Part shown: positions 8,586-17,112 of the stretch, piece after piece
Numbering within the stretch: the first letter of the stretch is position 1
How the letters are laid out: every line of letters starts with the position of its first letter
From: Hanstruepera ponticola
Lineage (GTDB): Bacteria > Bacteroidota > Bacteroidia > Flavobacteriales > Flavobacteriaceae
Assembly (NCBI RefSeq): GCF_012931685.1
Contig: NZ_JABANC010000001.1
Location: 620,001-684,000, forward strand
Direction: 5' to 3'
Length of the DNA stretch: 64,000 nt
The notes under the pieces: generated by a model
Databases searched by the model: none
What the model was told of the DNA's origin: nothing
Seen by the model: only the letters and a program-made list of their open reading frames with translations
Made by a program: the position numbers and the translations under genes

Positions 8586-8622
8586 AAAGAACAGTTATAA
8601 CCAACCGTTACAACTGTTCTTT
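8586..8622 (-). other. Strong hairpin between atpE and atpF
   Basis: On the minus strand an 11-bp perfect arm AAAGAACAGTT/AACTGTTCTTT extends by GTAAC/GTTAT (one G-U pair) to a 16-bp stem with loop GGTTG, followed by TTTT then A residues. It lies between atpE and atpF and could act as a partial terminator or as a 3' stabiliser raising atpE mRNA over downstream cistrons. Confidence 0.75.
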
Positions 8623-8631
8623 AGTTTTGAT

Positions 8632-8844
<213 letters not shown>

Positions 8845-8871
8845 TTAAACATTCAATTTAATAATCACTAT

Positions 8872-9954
8872 CTAGTGATCGTCATGCTCTTCAACAGCCA
8901 TACCGAAGTATAATGCTGAAAGCACTGTAAATATATACGCCTGTAATGCTGCTACTAATAATTCTAGTATTGCTAATACAAACGCCAACATAAATGATAA
9001 TCCGCTTCCTAACCAATTTTGGAATAAAAATACCATTCCTATAATACTCATTAATACTACGTGACCTGCTGTAATGTTAGCATACAAACGAATCATTAAG
9101 GCGAAAGGCTTAATAATTGTTCCTAACAATTCAATAGGTGCTAAAATAATTTTCATTGGCACTGGCACGCCTGGCATCCAGAAAATATGCTTCCAATAAT
9201 TTTTATTACCAGAAAATGTAGTGATTAAGTAAGTGATTAAAGCTAAACATAATGTAACTGCAATGTTGTTAGTTACATTCATACCAATTGGTGTTAAGCC
9301 AAATAAATTTACTATCCACACAAAAAAGAACACCGTTAATAAATAACTCATGTACCTTTTATAGTGCTTTTCTCCAATATTTGGTCTAGCTATTTCATCT
9401 CTAACATACAGTACAATTGGCTCCAAGAAACGACCAGTTCCTTTTGGCAAACCACCATTTTTCTTGTAAGATTTTGCCATACGGCTAAACATAAAGAACA
9501 TAATAGCAAATACCATCATAATCATCAATACGTTTTTAGTAATCGAAAAATCTAAAGGCTTTTCATTTGTTGCGTGATGTTCTTCGTCATATTTAATAGT
9601 TCCTTCGGCATCTGTTTTGTAAATTTTACTGTGGTAAACTTTGTAGTAGTTACCATCCACTTCTGCTACAGACTCACCATGATGAAATTTAGATGATGAA
9701 AACACCTTCAATCCGCCATCCCAAAGAATTACCGGTAATGGAAAACCAAAATGCTTTTCCTCGCCAGAATCTGACGTCCAAGAAAATAAATTAAAATCGT
9801 AAGAGTCTTTTAAGTGATGCTGAATGTAAGCTTTTACTTCAGACTTTCTATCGCTACCAGAATCGGAATGACCGTGTTCTTCTTGACCATAAGTAACAAA
9901 TGATACTAAAAGTAGTAATAGGGTAATTGTTTTTACAGTTATTTTTCTTCGCAT
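8872..9954 (-). CDS. atpB: ATP synthase F0 a subunit with exported N-terminal extension
   Basis: The a subunit forms the proton half-channels next to the c-ring. The C-terminal two thirds contain the family helices, with the essential Arg in LMIRLYANITAGH and a final helix ending in AVEEHDDH. At 360 residues it is longer than the roughly 270 of E. coli because the N-terminus carries a signal-peptide-like segment ending near TYGQ and about 110 polar, His-rich residues before the first channel helix, as seen in Bacteroidota. First gene of the core operon, with a good promoter at 9989-10016. Confidence 0.97.
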   Translation of the reverse strand: MRRKITVKTITLLLLLVSFVTYGQEEHGHSDSGSDRKSEVKAYIQHHLKDSYDFNLFSWTSDSGEEKHFGFPLPVILWDGGLKVFSSSKFHHGESVAEVDGNYYKVYHSKIYKTDAEGTIKYDEEHHATNEKPLDFSITKNVLMIMMVFAIMFFMFSRMAKSYKKNGGLPKGTGRFLEPIVLYVRDEIARPNIGEKHYKRYMSYLLTVFFFVWIVNLFGLTPIGMNVTNNIAVTLCLALITYLITTFSGNKNYWKHIFWMPGVPVPMKIILAPIELLGTIIKPFALMIRLYANITAGHVVLMSIIGMVFLFQNWLGSGLSFMLAFVLAILELLVAALQAYIFTVLSALYFGMAVEEHDDH

Positions 9955-9988
9955 ATCAAGCTTTCTAATAGTGGCTTAAAAATCGCTG

Positions 9989-10016
9989 CAAAGGTAGGTT
10001 TTTATCTCAAAAACAA
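9989..10016 (-). promoter_or_regulatory. Promoter of the atp operon
   Basis: On the minus strand TTG (10014-10016), 17 bases, then TACCTTTG (9989-9996): a full match to the Bacteroidota pattern TTG-N17-23-TAnnTTTG, about 35 bases before the atpB start. Confidence 0.7.
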
Positions 10017-10059
10017 AAACTATTTTTTATTTTATTTTACGGGTTGATTTTTAAGGGTT

Positions 10060-10446
10060 TTAACCCAACTTATTTAACCATTTTGAAAGGCTTGTAGTTT
10101 CAATAATAAGGCAAACAACATAGGGAACAAAAAATGCAGCAAATTCCATTTTTGTTATGGTATTATCAGCCTTATAAAAAGGATAAAAAACAATGAAGAA
10201 TACTATAAATTTCAGAAAGCTTCCAAACATAAATATAAATCCTAACTGACTTTGATATTTATGCTTCAATAAAAGCATTGCTAGGTAAATAATAATAGCT
10301 AAAACAAAATTTACAATATATGCTGAAATAATTCGGTTATCAAACAAAGGTAAATCAATGAAGAGGAGTACTGATAAATGTATGGCAAAAACTACCAACA
10401 TTAATAAAGCTAAAATTCCAGAAAATTTTAGAATGTTTTGCGTCAT
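10060..10446 (-). CDS. Four-helix membrane protein (DUF6168-like)
   Basis: A 128-residue protein with four predicted TM helices (about 9-30, 42-62, 70-90, 100-120) and few polar residues. Its start overlaps the AtpZ-like stop by one base and it sits just before the atpB promoter, a position in which Flavobacteriia often have such a protein (assigned from memory to DUF6168). By position it may assist ATP synthase assembly, like AtpI, but no motif shows this. Confidence 0.7.
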   Translation of the reverse strand: MTQNILKFSGILALLMLVVFAIHLSVLLFIDLPLFDNRIISAYIVNFVLAIIIYLAMLLLKHKYQSQLGFIFMFGSFLKFIVFFIVFYPFYKADNTITKMEFAAFFVPYVVCLIIETTSLSKWLNKLG

Positions 10447-10691
10447 TAATATTTGATTCTATTAACTTGTTTTAAAACCACGTAAAAAGAAATTGCTACG
10501 CCAAGTAAGGTTAAAATAATTGTGTAGAGTTTTTCGCCTTGATTGTACTCGCCATCCAACCATTTACCCAGTAGTGCAAACAAATAGATTGTAACACCCA
10601 TTTGAATAGCGATTCCGGAAAGAATGGCTACGTTTTTAAGCTGTTCTTTCGGACCCTTCTCTTTTTTCTGGTGTTGTTGTTTGTCTTTCAC
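10446..10691 (-). CDS. AtpZ/AtpI-family ATP synthase accessory protein
   Basis: An 81-residue protein with a charged N-terminus and two TM helices (about 21-43 and 55-75); GKWLDGEY between them matches the AtpZ/AtpI pattern. Members help c-ring assembly or act with AtpI as a divalent-ion channel. The first 56 bases overlap the end of the bactofilin gene in another frame, and no later Met precedes the first helix, so the overlap looks real. It lies directly upstream of the ATP synthase genes, consistent with the call. Confidence 0.85.
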   Translation of the reverse strand: MKDKQQHQKKEKGPKEQLKNVAILSGIAIQMGVTIYLFALLGKWLDGEYNQGEKLYTIILTLLGVAISFYVVLKQVNRIKY

Positions 10692-11070
10692 CTTTGTTGA
10701 ATTCTTTAACAGCGCCTTTCATTGTACAATTGACATTGAATGTTGCCCCTGGCTCTACGGCCAATTTACCTAAAACCACTTCGCCTTCAATATGAGCTGT
10801 TGATTTTAATGTTAAGGTTCCTGAAAGAGTAAGTTTTCCAGAAAATTTACCTTCAAAATAAGCATCGGTTCCCACCAATGTTCCTTTAACAAAACCTGAT
10901 TTCCCAACAACTATTTTGCCTGGTGAGCGCAAGTTTCCTTCAACATTGCCATCAATCCTAAAGTCGCCATCACTAACTAAATCACCTATCACTTTAGTTC
11001 CTTGTGCAATTATGTTTTGATTAGATGTACTTTCGTTTGTTGGTCTATCTTTTTTATTTTCTGAAAACAT
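10636..11070 (-). CDS. Bactofilin-family cytoskeletal protein
   Basis: A 144-residue protein with a central bactofilin domain (about 22-125): regularly spaced short beta strands with Gly and Val/Ile, such as GDFRIDGNVEGNL and KIVVGKSGFVKGTL, which wind into a beta-helix that polymerises without nucleotide. Disordered charged tails at both ends are typical. Bactofilins scaffold cell shape or envelope machines from the cytoplasmic face. It lies 19 bases after the SprE gene and overlaps the AtpZ-like gene by 56 bases. Confidence 0.93.
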   Translation of the reverse strand: MFSENKKDRPTNESTSNQNIIAQGTKVIGDLVSDGDFRIDGNVEGNLRSPGKIVVGKSGFVKGTLVGTDAYFEGKFSGKLTLSGTLTLKSTAHIEGEVVLGKLAVEPGATFNVNCTMKGAVKEFNKGERQTTTPEKREGSERTA

Positions 11071-11089
11071 AACTTATATATTTAATTAG

Positions 11090-13648
11090 TTATTCAATGT
11101 TTAAATAGGCATCCATATTTTTGTGAACCTGAATGATTTTGTAATTGGTTGATGAAGCCGCAAAATGTTGGTGAACAATATTGTCCTTTTTCTTTTCGGT
11201 AAGAGCATCGGCATATCCCAAAGCTCCTTCTTTACTTGTTAATCCATGAACAACAACAAATGTTGTGGTTGGGTCGTATAAATCAACTGACAAGGACAAG
11301 TCAAAAACATTTACTTTATCTATTTCTTTTTGAAGTTTTTCAGTGAAATCTGTAACAGTTTCTTCCGATGGATTATCAAAATAATACACCAGTTTATAGT
11401 TCTTTTCCTCTGGGTTGTCTACAAAATCTTTAGTGCCTAGTTTAGGCAAAAGTTCATCAGTAATAGTTTGCGCTTGTGCTCCTTCGGGTGTGTTAGCATA
11501 ATTATAAGCAATATAGGCAATGGCTTTACTATACTCTTCAAAGCCCAATAGACGCCCTTTTGCATTAGCTTTTAAAAGCTCAAATTTTGGCACTATTTTT
11601 TCGCCTTCAAATACAGATATATACTTGTTGCTTTCGTCTATTACGTATTGGTAATTTTGATTTTTAAGCTCTCGATATAGTCTGTTGTAAACATTCTCTG
11701 GACTACTATCATCTTCAGCAAGCGCAGACTCCGGATTGAGTAAAATAGCTGCATAACGCGAATCTGGATAATTGTTTATGATGTCGTTTTTCACACCTTC
11801 AGATTGGGTATTATATCCTTGTAGTTCATAAATTTTATACAAGTTATATTTTGAAGGCAGGATTAGTTTCTCATCTGGGCTTGAACCTAACAAGGTTTGA
11901 AACTTGTCTTTAGACAAATCGTACTCCTTGAATTTTTCTTTATAAATAAGTCCTAATTGATAGTAAGCTAAATTTCTTTCGGCTTTAATGCTGTCAATTT
12001 TTACTGGGTCCGTTGGTATTTGATCCATATAATATTGCGGGTCAAATAGTTCGCTATCTGTTTCTACTTGAGCCAAATCAGTGACTTCATTTTTTGAAGA
12101 TGATTTTATCTCACTTCCCCATCGCCAATTGTCCTCTAACTCTCTATCACCCCAAATTTTCTTAAACTCATTTTTACCATATGCAATTGTTGATGTGTTG
12201 TAAAAATAAAAAGTTGGTACGCCTCCAGGTGTTGGACCTCCAATATTTTTACCAACAGACTTAACACCTGCAGGATTACTTGAATTTACCGTAACAAGAC
12301 CTTGATTACGTTCAGCTATTTCCTGTTTTTCTTTTTCTTCTTGAGCTGCCAGTTTTAAAGATTCTGTATATTCTAAAAAGTACGCATTTCTATCGGCTTC
12401 AGACATGTTAGTTAAAATCAAAATACTATCATTACGAAATGCCATGTCTTCATAAAGAATCACATCGTCCAGATTATCACGTTTACGTTTAATGATTCTG
12501 TATGGTTTGCTATTTTCCCTCATATTGAGCATGGTACTATCGTAATAAGCTCCGGCAATTTTGTATTCGGTATAATCAAAAAAGATGTCTCCTAAATTTT
12601 CATAGTTTTTAGAAACCAATATCTTATCAGTAGGGTTTGTCCTTAAAGATTTATTATAAAACTCTACTGCGAGAGAATCTGATGCGTTTTTTAGATGATA
12701 CTCTGCAATTTGATAATATATCTTACTTAAAAAGGGTCTGTTTTCTCTATTTGCTTCAAGCTCATACAATAATTCAATCAAAGCTTCTTTATCCTCATTA
12801 GTGAAATCAAAATTTCTTGCTTTACCTACATAAGCTGCAATTAAATAAGCCCTTGGCGTTTTTCGGTTTAATTCTATAACCTTGTCAAAAGCTAAATTGG
12901 CACTGTCTTTTTGGTTGAGCCTGTTATATAGTTGCCCTTGTATAAATCTGTAACGACCTCTTTCATCATGACTTTTGGTGGCTTTAGCTGCAATTTTCAA
13001 TTGCCAAACAGCACTATCAAGTGATTTGGTATTAATGTATGCTTGAGCAAGCATAGATGTCGCATCTGCCAAGTCTTGACCTTCCAACTCTTCTTGGTAC
13101 ATTAAGGTTTTAAGATTCTTGATAGCCAATTCATCGTTCTCGAGGCGAATATTTGTTTTTTCTCGCCAAATTCGAGCGTGATTAATATTATCACTAGCTG
13201 GATATTTGTAAAGAATGTAATTAAAAGCTTGTAAAGCGGGTACAAAACGTTGGTCAAAATATCTGGCTTTACCCAAAAGCAGATAAGCTTCATCAATTTG
13301 AGGGTTCTTCTCCTTACCCTTGATATTCATTCCGTGTTTCTGAATAGCCTTAATCGCTTTTTCTTCAGCTCGTTCAAAATTCTCATTTTTAGATTGACCA
13401 GGAAGTAATATCTCTTCAGAAATCTGCATGCGTTCTATTGGAAGTATTTCCCAATAATTATCATCATAAGATTCGTTTACTGTTTTCCTACCCTCTTCTA
13501 AAGCTAGATAACCATTGTAAAGCGTATTGTATTCAGCAGTAACGGCATGATAGTTTCGGCTCAAGAAACTATCCTTTTTTCTAGAACAACCAGAAAAAAC
13601 GATCGCAATAACCAAAAAAGTGACTATTATTTTAAAAGATGCTTTCAA
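11090..13648 (-). CDS. sprE: Gliding/type IX secretion TPR lipoprotein SprE (PorW)
   Basis: An 852-residue lipoprotein: signal peptide with lipobox FSGC (Cys20), then several tetratricopeptide-like repeats, including the characteristic PQIDEAYLLLGKARYFDQRF block near residue 115. SprE/PorW is an outer-membrane-associated component of the type IX secretion system needed for adhesin export and gliding in Flavobacterium. The start is TTG at 13646-13648; no ATG lies suitably upstream and this start gives a complete signal peptide. The C-terminus has two small domains typical of the family. It heads the unit with bactofilin and AtpZ-like genes. Confidence 0.9.
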   Translation of the reverse strand: MKASFKIIVTFLVIAIVFSGCSRKKDSFLSRNYHAVTAEYNTLYNGYLALEEGRKTVNESYDDNYWEILPIERMQISEEILLPGQSKNENFERAEEKAIKAIQKHGMNIKGKEKNPQIDEAYLLLGKARYFDQRFVPALQAFNYILYKYPASDNINHARIWREKTNIRLENDELAIKNLKTLMYQEELEGQDLADATSMLAQAYINTKSLDSAVWQLKIAAKATKSHDERGRYRFIQGQLYNRLNQKDSANLAFDKVIELNRKTPRAYLIAAYVGKARNFDFTNEDKEALIELLYELEANRENRPFLSKIYYQIAEYHLKNASDSLAVEFYNKSLRTNPTDKILVSKNYENLGDIFFDYTEYKIAGAYYDSTMLNMRENSKPYRIIKRKRDNLDDVILYEDMAFRNDSILILTNMSEADRNAYFLEYTESLKLAAQEEKEKQEIAERNQGLVTVNSSNPAGVKSVGKNIGGPTPGGVPTFYFYNTSTIAYGKNEFKKIWGDRELEDNWRWGSEIKSSSKNEVTDLAQVETDSELFDPQYYMDQIPTDPVKIDSIKAERNLAYYQLGLIYKEKFKEYDLSKDKFQTLLGSSPDEKLILPSKYNLYKIYELQGYNTQSEGVKNDIINNYPDSRYAAILLNPESALAEDDSSPENVYNRLYRELKNQNYQYVIDESNKYISVFEGEKIVPKFELLKANAKGRLLGFEEYSKAIAYIAYNYANTPEGAQAQTITDELLPKLGTKDFVDNPEEKNYKLVYYFDNPSEETVTDFTEKLQKEIDKVNVFDLSLSVDLYDPTTTFVVVHGLTSKEGALGYADALTEKKKDNIVHQHFAASSTNYKIIQVHKNMDAYLNIE

Positions 13649-13750
13649 CGTTGGTTTGTTTATTCTTATTAACTATAAACGCCTGCTATTATTATGCAGA
13701 AACGTAAAAATAAACATCTTTTTTGATTAACCTATAAAATTGAAAGACTT

Positions 13751-14458
13751 TTAGACCGCTTCAGAACCAGAGAAATGTGCCTCTAATTCCTTCAAAGTTT
13801 CGGTACTGGTTTTTAGATCTTTAACTATTTCTCCTTTTTCTAAAACTACGATTCTTTCACAAACATCTGTTACATGCAGTAAATCATGACTCGATATTAA
13901 CACCGTTATCCCCTTGGTTTCGGCTAAATCTTTTATAATGGCTTTAAGCCTGATTTGAGTAGTAGGATCAAGGTTTGCAAACGGCTCATCAAGAATAATT
14001 ACTTCAGGGTTTCCAATAAGAGCTGCCACAATTCCAGCTTTCTTTTGATTTCCTTTACTTAAATCACGTAAATATTTTTTCTGGTTTAAAATTTCACCAT
14101 GAAAGAAATCTTCAAATTGCGCTATTAACGCATCAACATCTGATTTGTTTTGACCTCGCAATTCGCCAATAAAGTAGAAATATTCTTCAGCTGTGAGATA
14201 GCCAATTAGGAAAGTTTCGTCAATAAAAGCTGACGTAAAAGGCTTCCAGTTTTCGCTTTCGTCTACCTGAATATCATTGTTTTTAATAAACCCTGTCGTA
14301 GGCTGAATTAAATCTAAAAGCAGACTAAAATAGGTGGTTTTACCAGCTCCATTGTTACCAACCAAGCCAAAACTTTGACCTTTAGGTATTTCAAGACTAT
14401 CAATGTTTAAAACAAGATTGTCATTATATTTTTTTGAAAGATTGGTTGTGATTATCAT
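13751..14458 (-). CDS. ABC transporter ATP-binding protein
   Basis: A 235-residue nucleotide-binding subunit: Walker A GNNGAGKTTYF (34-44), signature LSKGNQKKAGI, Walker B VIILDEPFANLD and switch His in SSHD. It should energise the membrane partner encoded 8 bases upstream. The substrate is unknown; pairing with a large DUF5687-type permease and a PadR regulator suggests an exporter induced by membrane stress or small toxic compounds. Last gene of a four-gene operon. Confidence 0.93.
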   Translation of the reverse strand: MIITTNLSKKYNDNLVLNIDSLEIPKGQSFGLVGNNGAGKTTYFSLLLDLIQPTTGFIKNNDIQVDESENWKPFTSAFIDETFLIGYLTAEEYFYFIGELRGQNKSDVDALIAQFEDFFHGEILNQKKYLRDLSKGNQKKAGIVAALIGNPEVIILDEPFANLDPTTQIRLKAIIKDLAETKGITVLISSHDLLHVTDVCERIVVLEKGEIVKDLKTSTETLKELEAHFSGSEAV

Positions 14459-14466
14459 ACGTGATA

Positions 14467-15939
14467 TTAGTTTTTTTGTTTGTAGGCTGCTAAAGTTTTA
14501 TACTTTTCAGTTTTATATATTTTTTCGATTATTTCGAAAACTTTATTCTTAAACATAAATCCAATTAAGCCAAATACCGCTACTAATAAAAACCCTAAAA
14601 CTTCTCCATGAAGAAAATGTCCTAGAGCATAAATAACCATTGGTAATAACAATTTTGGTATTGTAAGTAGAAGGGTTTTAACATTGAAAGCTTTTTTATC
14701 GCCAAAGGCTTTCTTGTTGGACGTCAAATCTATTGGTGTTTTTATGTAAGCACCTCCCCAAAGCACAATATGTGAATTAACACCTATATTATAAATAGCG
14801 CCTACAACAACAGCTGCATAGGCTTGCCAGCCAAAGTAAAGGTAAAAGGATGCTAAAAGCGTGGTGACAATAGTAGCAATGACCATGAGAAACCATTTTG
14901 ATTCCAAATATTCCCTATAACGAATATTTTGACTCATCATCAACGGATAATATGAACTATCCCAACTAGGCACAAATTGCCCGAAACTAAAAAGAAATCC
15001 ACCTGATACAAATATTCCTGCAAAAACCCTCCAAAATGGGCCATCATATGCTTCAATGGAACCTGTAAAAAACAACAATCCATAAAAAATGAACAACACG
15101 CTCATGAGAACCGTTGTTTTTGATCGTTTGTTTCTTCTAATCAGTTTAATATCATTTTTAAGAAAGGTTGAAACACTACCAAAGCGATCTAACCAGGTCA
15201 TATTATCAGTTTGAGCGATGTCAACTTTTTTTGCTAATCCTGCATCTAAATAGAAGTTTTTTCTAAAGTAATTAAATGCCATTTTGTATAATATAAAAGC
15301 CAGAATTATACTTGTAATTGCCAAATAAGGCATGTCATAAAAAGCTTGAAATACAGGAGCTGTATAGACAGTTACATCAAATAAGTCATAATAAATTGAT
15401 GCACCTAATACAATTATAATCCCAACAACAGTATAGAAAATTACGTCTTTATTATTGACAAAAATATTTATAAAATTATTGCAGTATATAAGACCTAAAA
15501 TAGCTACATGCCATCCTAAAACATTTATAAAAGGATGTCCCTTAAACAACATAACAATTGAAAACGGTATAAAAAAGAAAGCATGAATTATATTGAAAAA
15601 TGAGAGTATGGTTTTATTAATTCCAAAAGACACGACCTGATTTTTTGTAAGCGGTAAATATAATAAGGGCTTAATGTTTAAAATGGGCATTTTTTGTAAA
15701 AAATAACGCATTACCAAATCGGCTAAAAGGTAGAATATTAAAAACCTATTGATTACTCCTAAAGGATTTGGACTTATCTTTTTTTCGATTAAGAAATAAG
15801 CCCAAACGCCTAAAGCTAGAAAATATAATATTCCGAATAAAGCACCTAAAAGCATCAGGATTTTTAAAGCTAGATTTACTTTGAATGAAGCTGAACGTGT
15901 AAAAGACTTCCACTCTAATCTAATAAACTGTTTTATCAT
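14467..15939 (-). CDS. ABC transporter permease-like membrane protein (DUF5687 type)
   Basis: A 490-residue protein with about 10-12 TM helices and a cytoplasmic stretch around residues 230-265 (DNMTWLDRFGSVSTFLKNDI). Its N-terminus, FIRLEWKSFTRSASFKVNL, resembles large ABC-2-type permeases of Bacteroidota grouped as DUF5687. It is 8 bases upstream of the ABC ATPase gene and downstream of the PadR unit, so it is the likely membrane half of that transporter. Substrate unknown. Confidence 0.85.
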   Translation of the reverse strand: MIKQFIRLEWKSFTRSASFKVNLALKILMLLGALFGILYFLALGVWAYFLIEKKISPNPLGVINRFLIFYLLADLVMRYFLQKMPILNIKPLLYLPLTKNQVVSFGINKTILSFFNIIHAFFFIPFSIVMLFKGHPFINVLGWHVAILGLIYCNNFINIFVNNKDVIFYTVVGIIIVLGASIYYDLFDVTVYTAPVFQAFYDMPYLAITSIILAFILYKMAFNYFRKNFYLDAGLAKKVDIAQTDNMTWLDRFGSVSTFLKNDIKLIRRNKRSKTTVLMSVLFIFYGLLFFTGSIEAYDGPFWRVFAGIFVSGGFLFSFGQFVPSWDSSYYPLMMSQNIRYREYLESKWFLMVIATIVTTLLASFYLYFGWQAYAAVVVGAIYNIGVNSHIVLWGGAYIKTPIDLTSNKKAFGDKKAFNVKTLLLTIPKLLLPMVIYALGHFLHGEVLGFLLVAVFGLIGFMFKNKVFEIIEKIYKTEKYKTLAAYKQKN

Positions 15940-15984
15940 GGTTTGGTAGTTATGTAAACATTAGTATACAAATAAGCGCATTTG

Positions 15985-16668
15985 TTACAAGCTATATTCT
16001 GGATAGGTCTCTAATAGATGAATTTCGGCGTTTTTTGGTATCACAACTGTGCTAACATAGGTGTAAATTATTATCAATGTAAAAACCAAAGCACAAATAA
16101 AAGGTTTATAACCTTCTAACCCATCAACGGTGTACATAAAATGAAATACTTGAGGTGCAAAAAACAGGCCTCCAGCCGATGCGTTTCTATAAATAATATC
16201 TTCTAAAAGCCACAATTTTTCTTTGGTTTTTTGCTTCTTCTTTATTTTACGATTCATAGAAAATGCTTTGTACATTAAGAAGATACACAACAATAAAAAC
16301 GCAGTAACAAAAATCAATGAACTAACTTCAAATGAAAAAATGGTATAAAAAATAAGACACATAGAGATGGTTGCCATAATCTGCGGCAATCTAAACCAGT
16401 CTTTAGTATAGTGCCATAGCAGTTTCGCATATTTTTTATTCATGGCTTTTGCGCGTTGTTCTACGACTTCCATAAATCCAAATACTCCAAATTTTTTAAA
16501 AGCTTTATCACGTGCTTGCTCAAAACTTAAACTTGGATCATCTTCTAAAATCGCTTCAATATCGTTTGCCATATGATCCACCAATTCGGTTTGTAAATCA
16601 TAATACTCAACGAAGTGTTTTCTGGTAAAAGCATATAAGTTTTTAATTTGTTCTTCCGAAAGCGTCAT
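15985..16668 (-). CDS. Membrane protein with N-terminal permease-prefix-like (HAAS) domain
   Basis: A 227-residue protein. The N-terminal 75 residues form a helical domain (LYAFTRKHFVEYYDLQTEL, VDHMANDIE, ARDKAFKKFG) like the HAAS/permease-prefix domain often paired with PadR regulators. Four TM helices follow (about 103-125, 127-150, 170-190, 195-215). Its start is one base from the PadR stop, so the two are translated together. A likely role is membrane sensing for or modulation of PadR; this is inference from pairing. Confidence 0.8.
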   Translation of the reverse strand: MTLSEEQIKNLYAFTRKHFVEYYDLQTELVDHMANDIEAILEDDPSLSFEQARDKAFKKFGVFGFMEVVEQRAKAMNKKYAKLLWHYTKDWFRLPQIMATISMCLIFYTIFSFEVSSLIFVTAFLLLCIFLMYKAFSMNRKIKKKQKTKEKLWLLEDIIYRNASAGGLFFAPQVFHFMYTVDGLEGYKPFICALVFTLIIIYTYVSTVVIPKNAEIHLLETYPEYSL

Positions 16669-16669
16669 A

Positions 16670-17005
16670 CTAATAACTTAATTTAGGATTTAACAAAGCT
16701 TGAAGCGTGGCAAGGTACTGCTCCAATTCTTCAAGTTTACTTACGGTTTCTTTTGTGCCTTTTTCTGTAAGTTTATAGTATTTGCGTAGCCTATTATCTA
16801 CTTTGGCAACCTCAACATCTAATAAACCTTCAGATTCTAGTTTATGCAACGACGGATACAAAGCGCCTTCAGTAATCTGCAATTCACCTTTTGTTAATGC
16901 CTTTACTTTTTGTGTGATTTCGTACCCATACATTTTGTTGTGTTCACTTAAAAGCTTTAAAATAATGGTAGTTAAACTTCCTTTGTATAGTTTGGAATTT
17001 GCCAT
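16670..17005 (-). CDS. PadR-family transcriptional regulator
   Basis: A 111-residue winged-helix protein: MYGYEITQKVKALTKGE and TEGALYPSLHKLESEGLL are the PadR DNA-binding blocks, then a short dimerisation helix. PadR proteins are repressors, often of adjacent transporters. The reading frame extends to a TTG at 17009-17011, but the ATG at 17003-17005 gives MANSKLYKG, a normal family start, and the TTG lies inside a TATATTTG promoter box, so the ATG is preferred. It heads the operon with the HAAS protein, permease and ATPase; a palindrome at 17016-17036 is the probable operator. Confidence 0.9.
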   Translation of the reverse strand: MANSKLYKGSLTTIILKLLSEHNKMYGYEITQKVKALTKGELQITEGALYPSLHKLESEGLLDVEVAKVDNRLRKYYKLTEKGTKETVSKLEELEQYLATLQALLNPKLSY

Positions 17006-17008
17006 ATT

Positions 17009-17036
17009 CAAATATATACATAAAATTCTTATGCAT
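17009..17036 (-). promoter_or_regulatory. PadR operon promoter and probable operator
   Basis: Minus strand: TATATTTG box at 17009-17016, directly preceded by an imperfect 21-base palindrome (17016-17036) with outer arms ATRCATAA/TTATGYAT. The layout fits autorepression by the encoded PadR. The box lies so close to the ATG that the mRNA may be nearly leaderless. Confidence 0.5.
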
Positions 17037-17090
17037 GCAAATCCTTATATTATTTTTTGCTATTTAGCTGTCTAGAAATCAAAGGTTCGT

Positions 17091-17098
17091 TATTTTTG
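17091..17098 (+). promoter_or_regulatory. -7 box upstream of the reductase gene
   Basis: TATTTTTG, a full TAnnTTTG match 14 bases before the ATG at 17113. No TTG at standard spacing was found. Confidence 0.4.
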
Positions 17099-17112
17099 TC
17101 AAAAATTTATTT

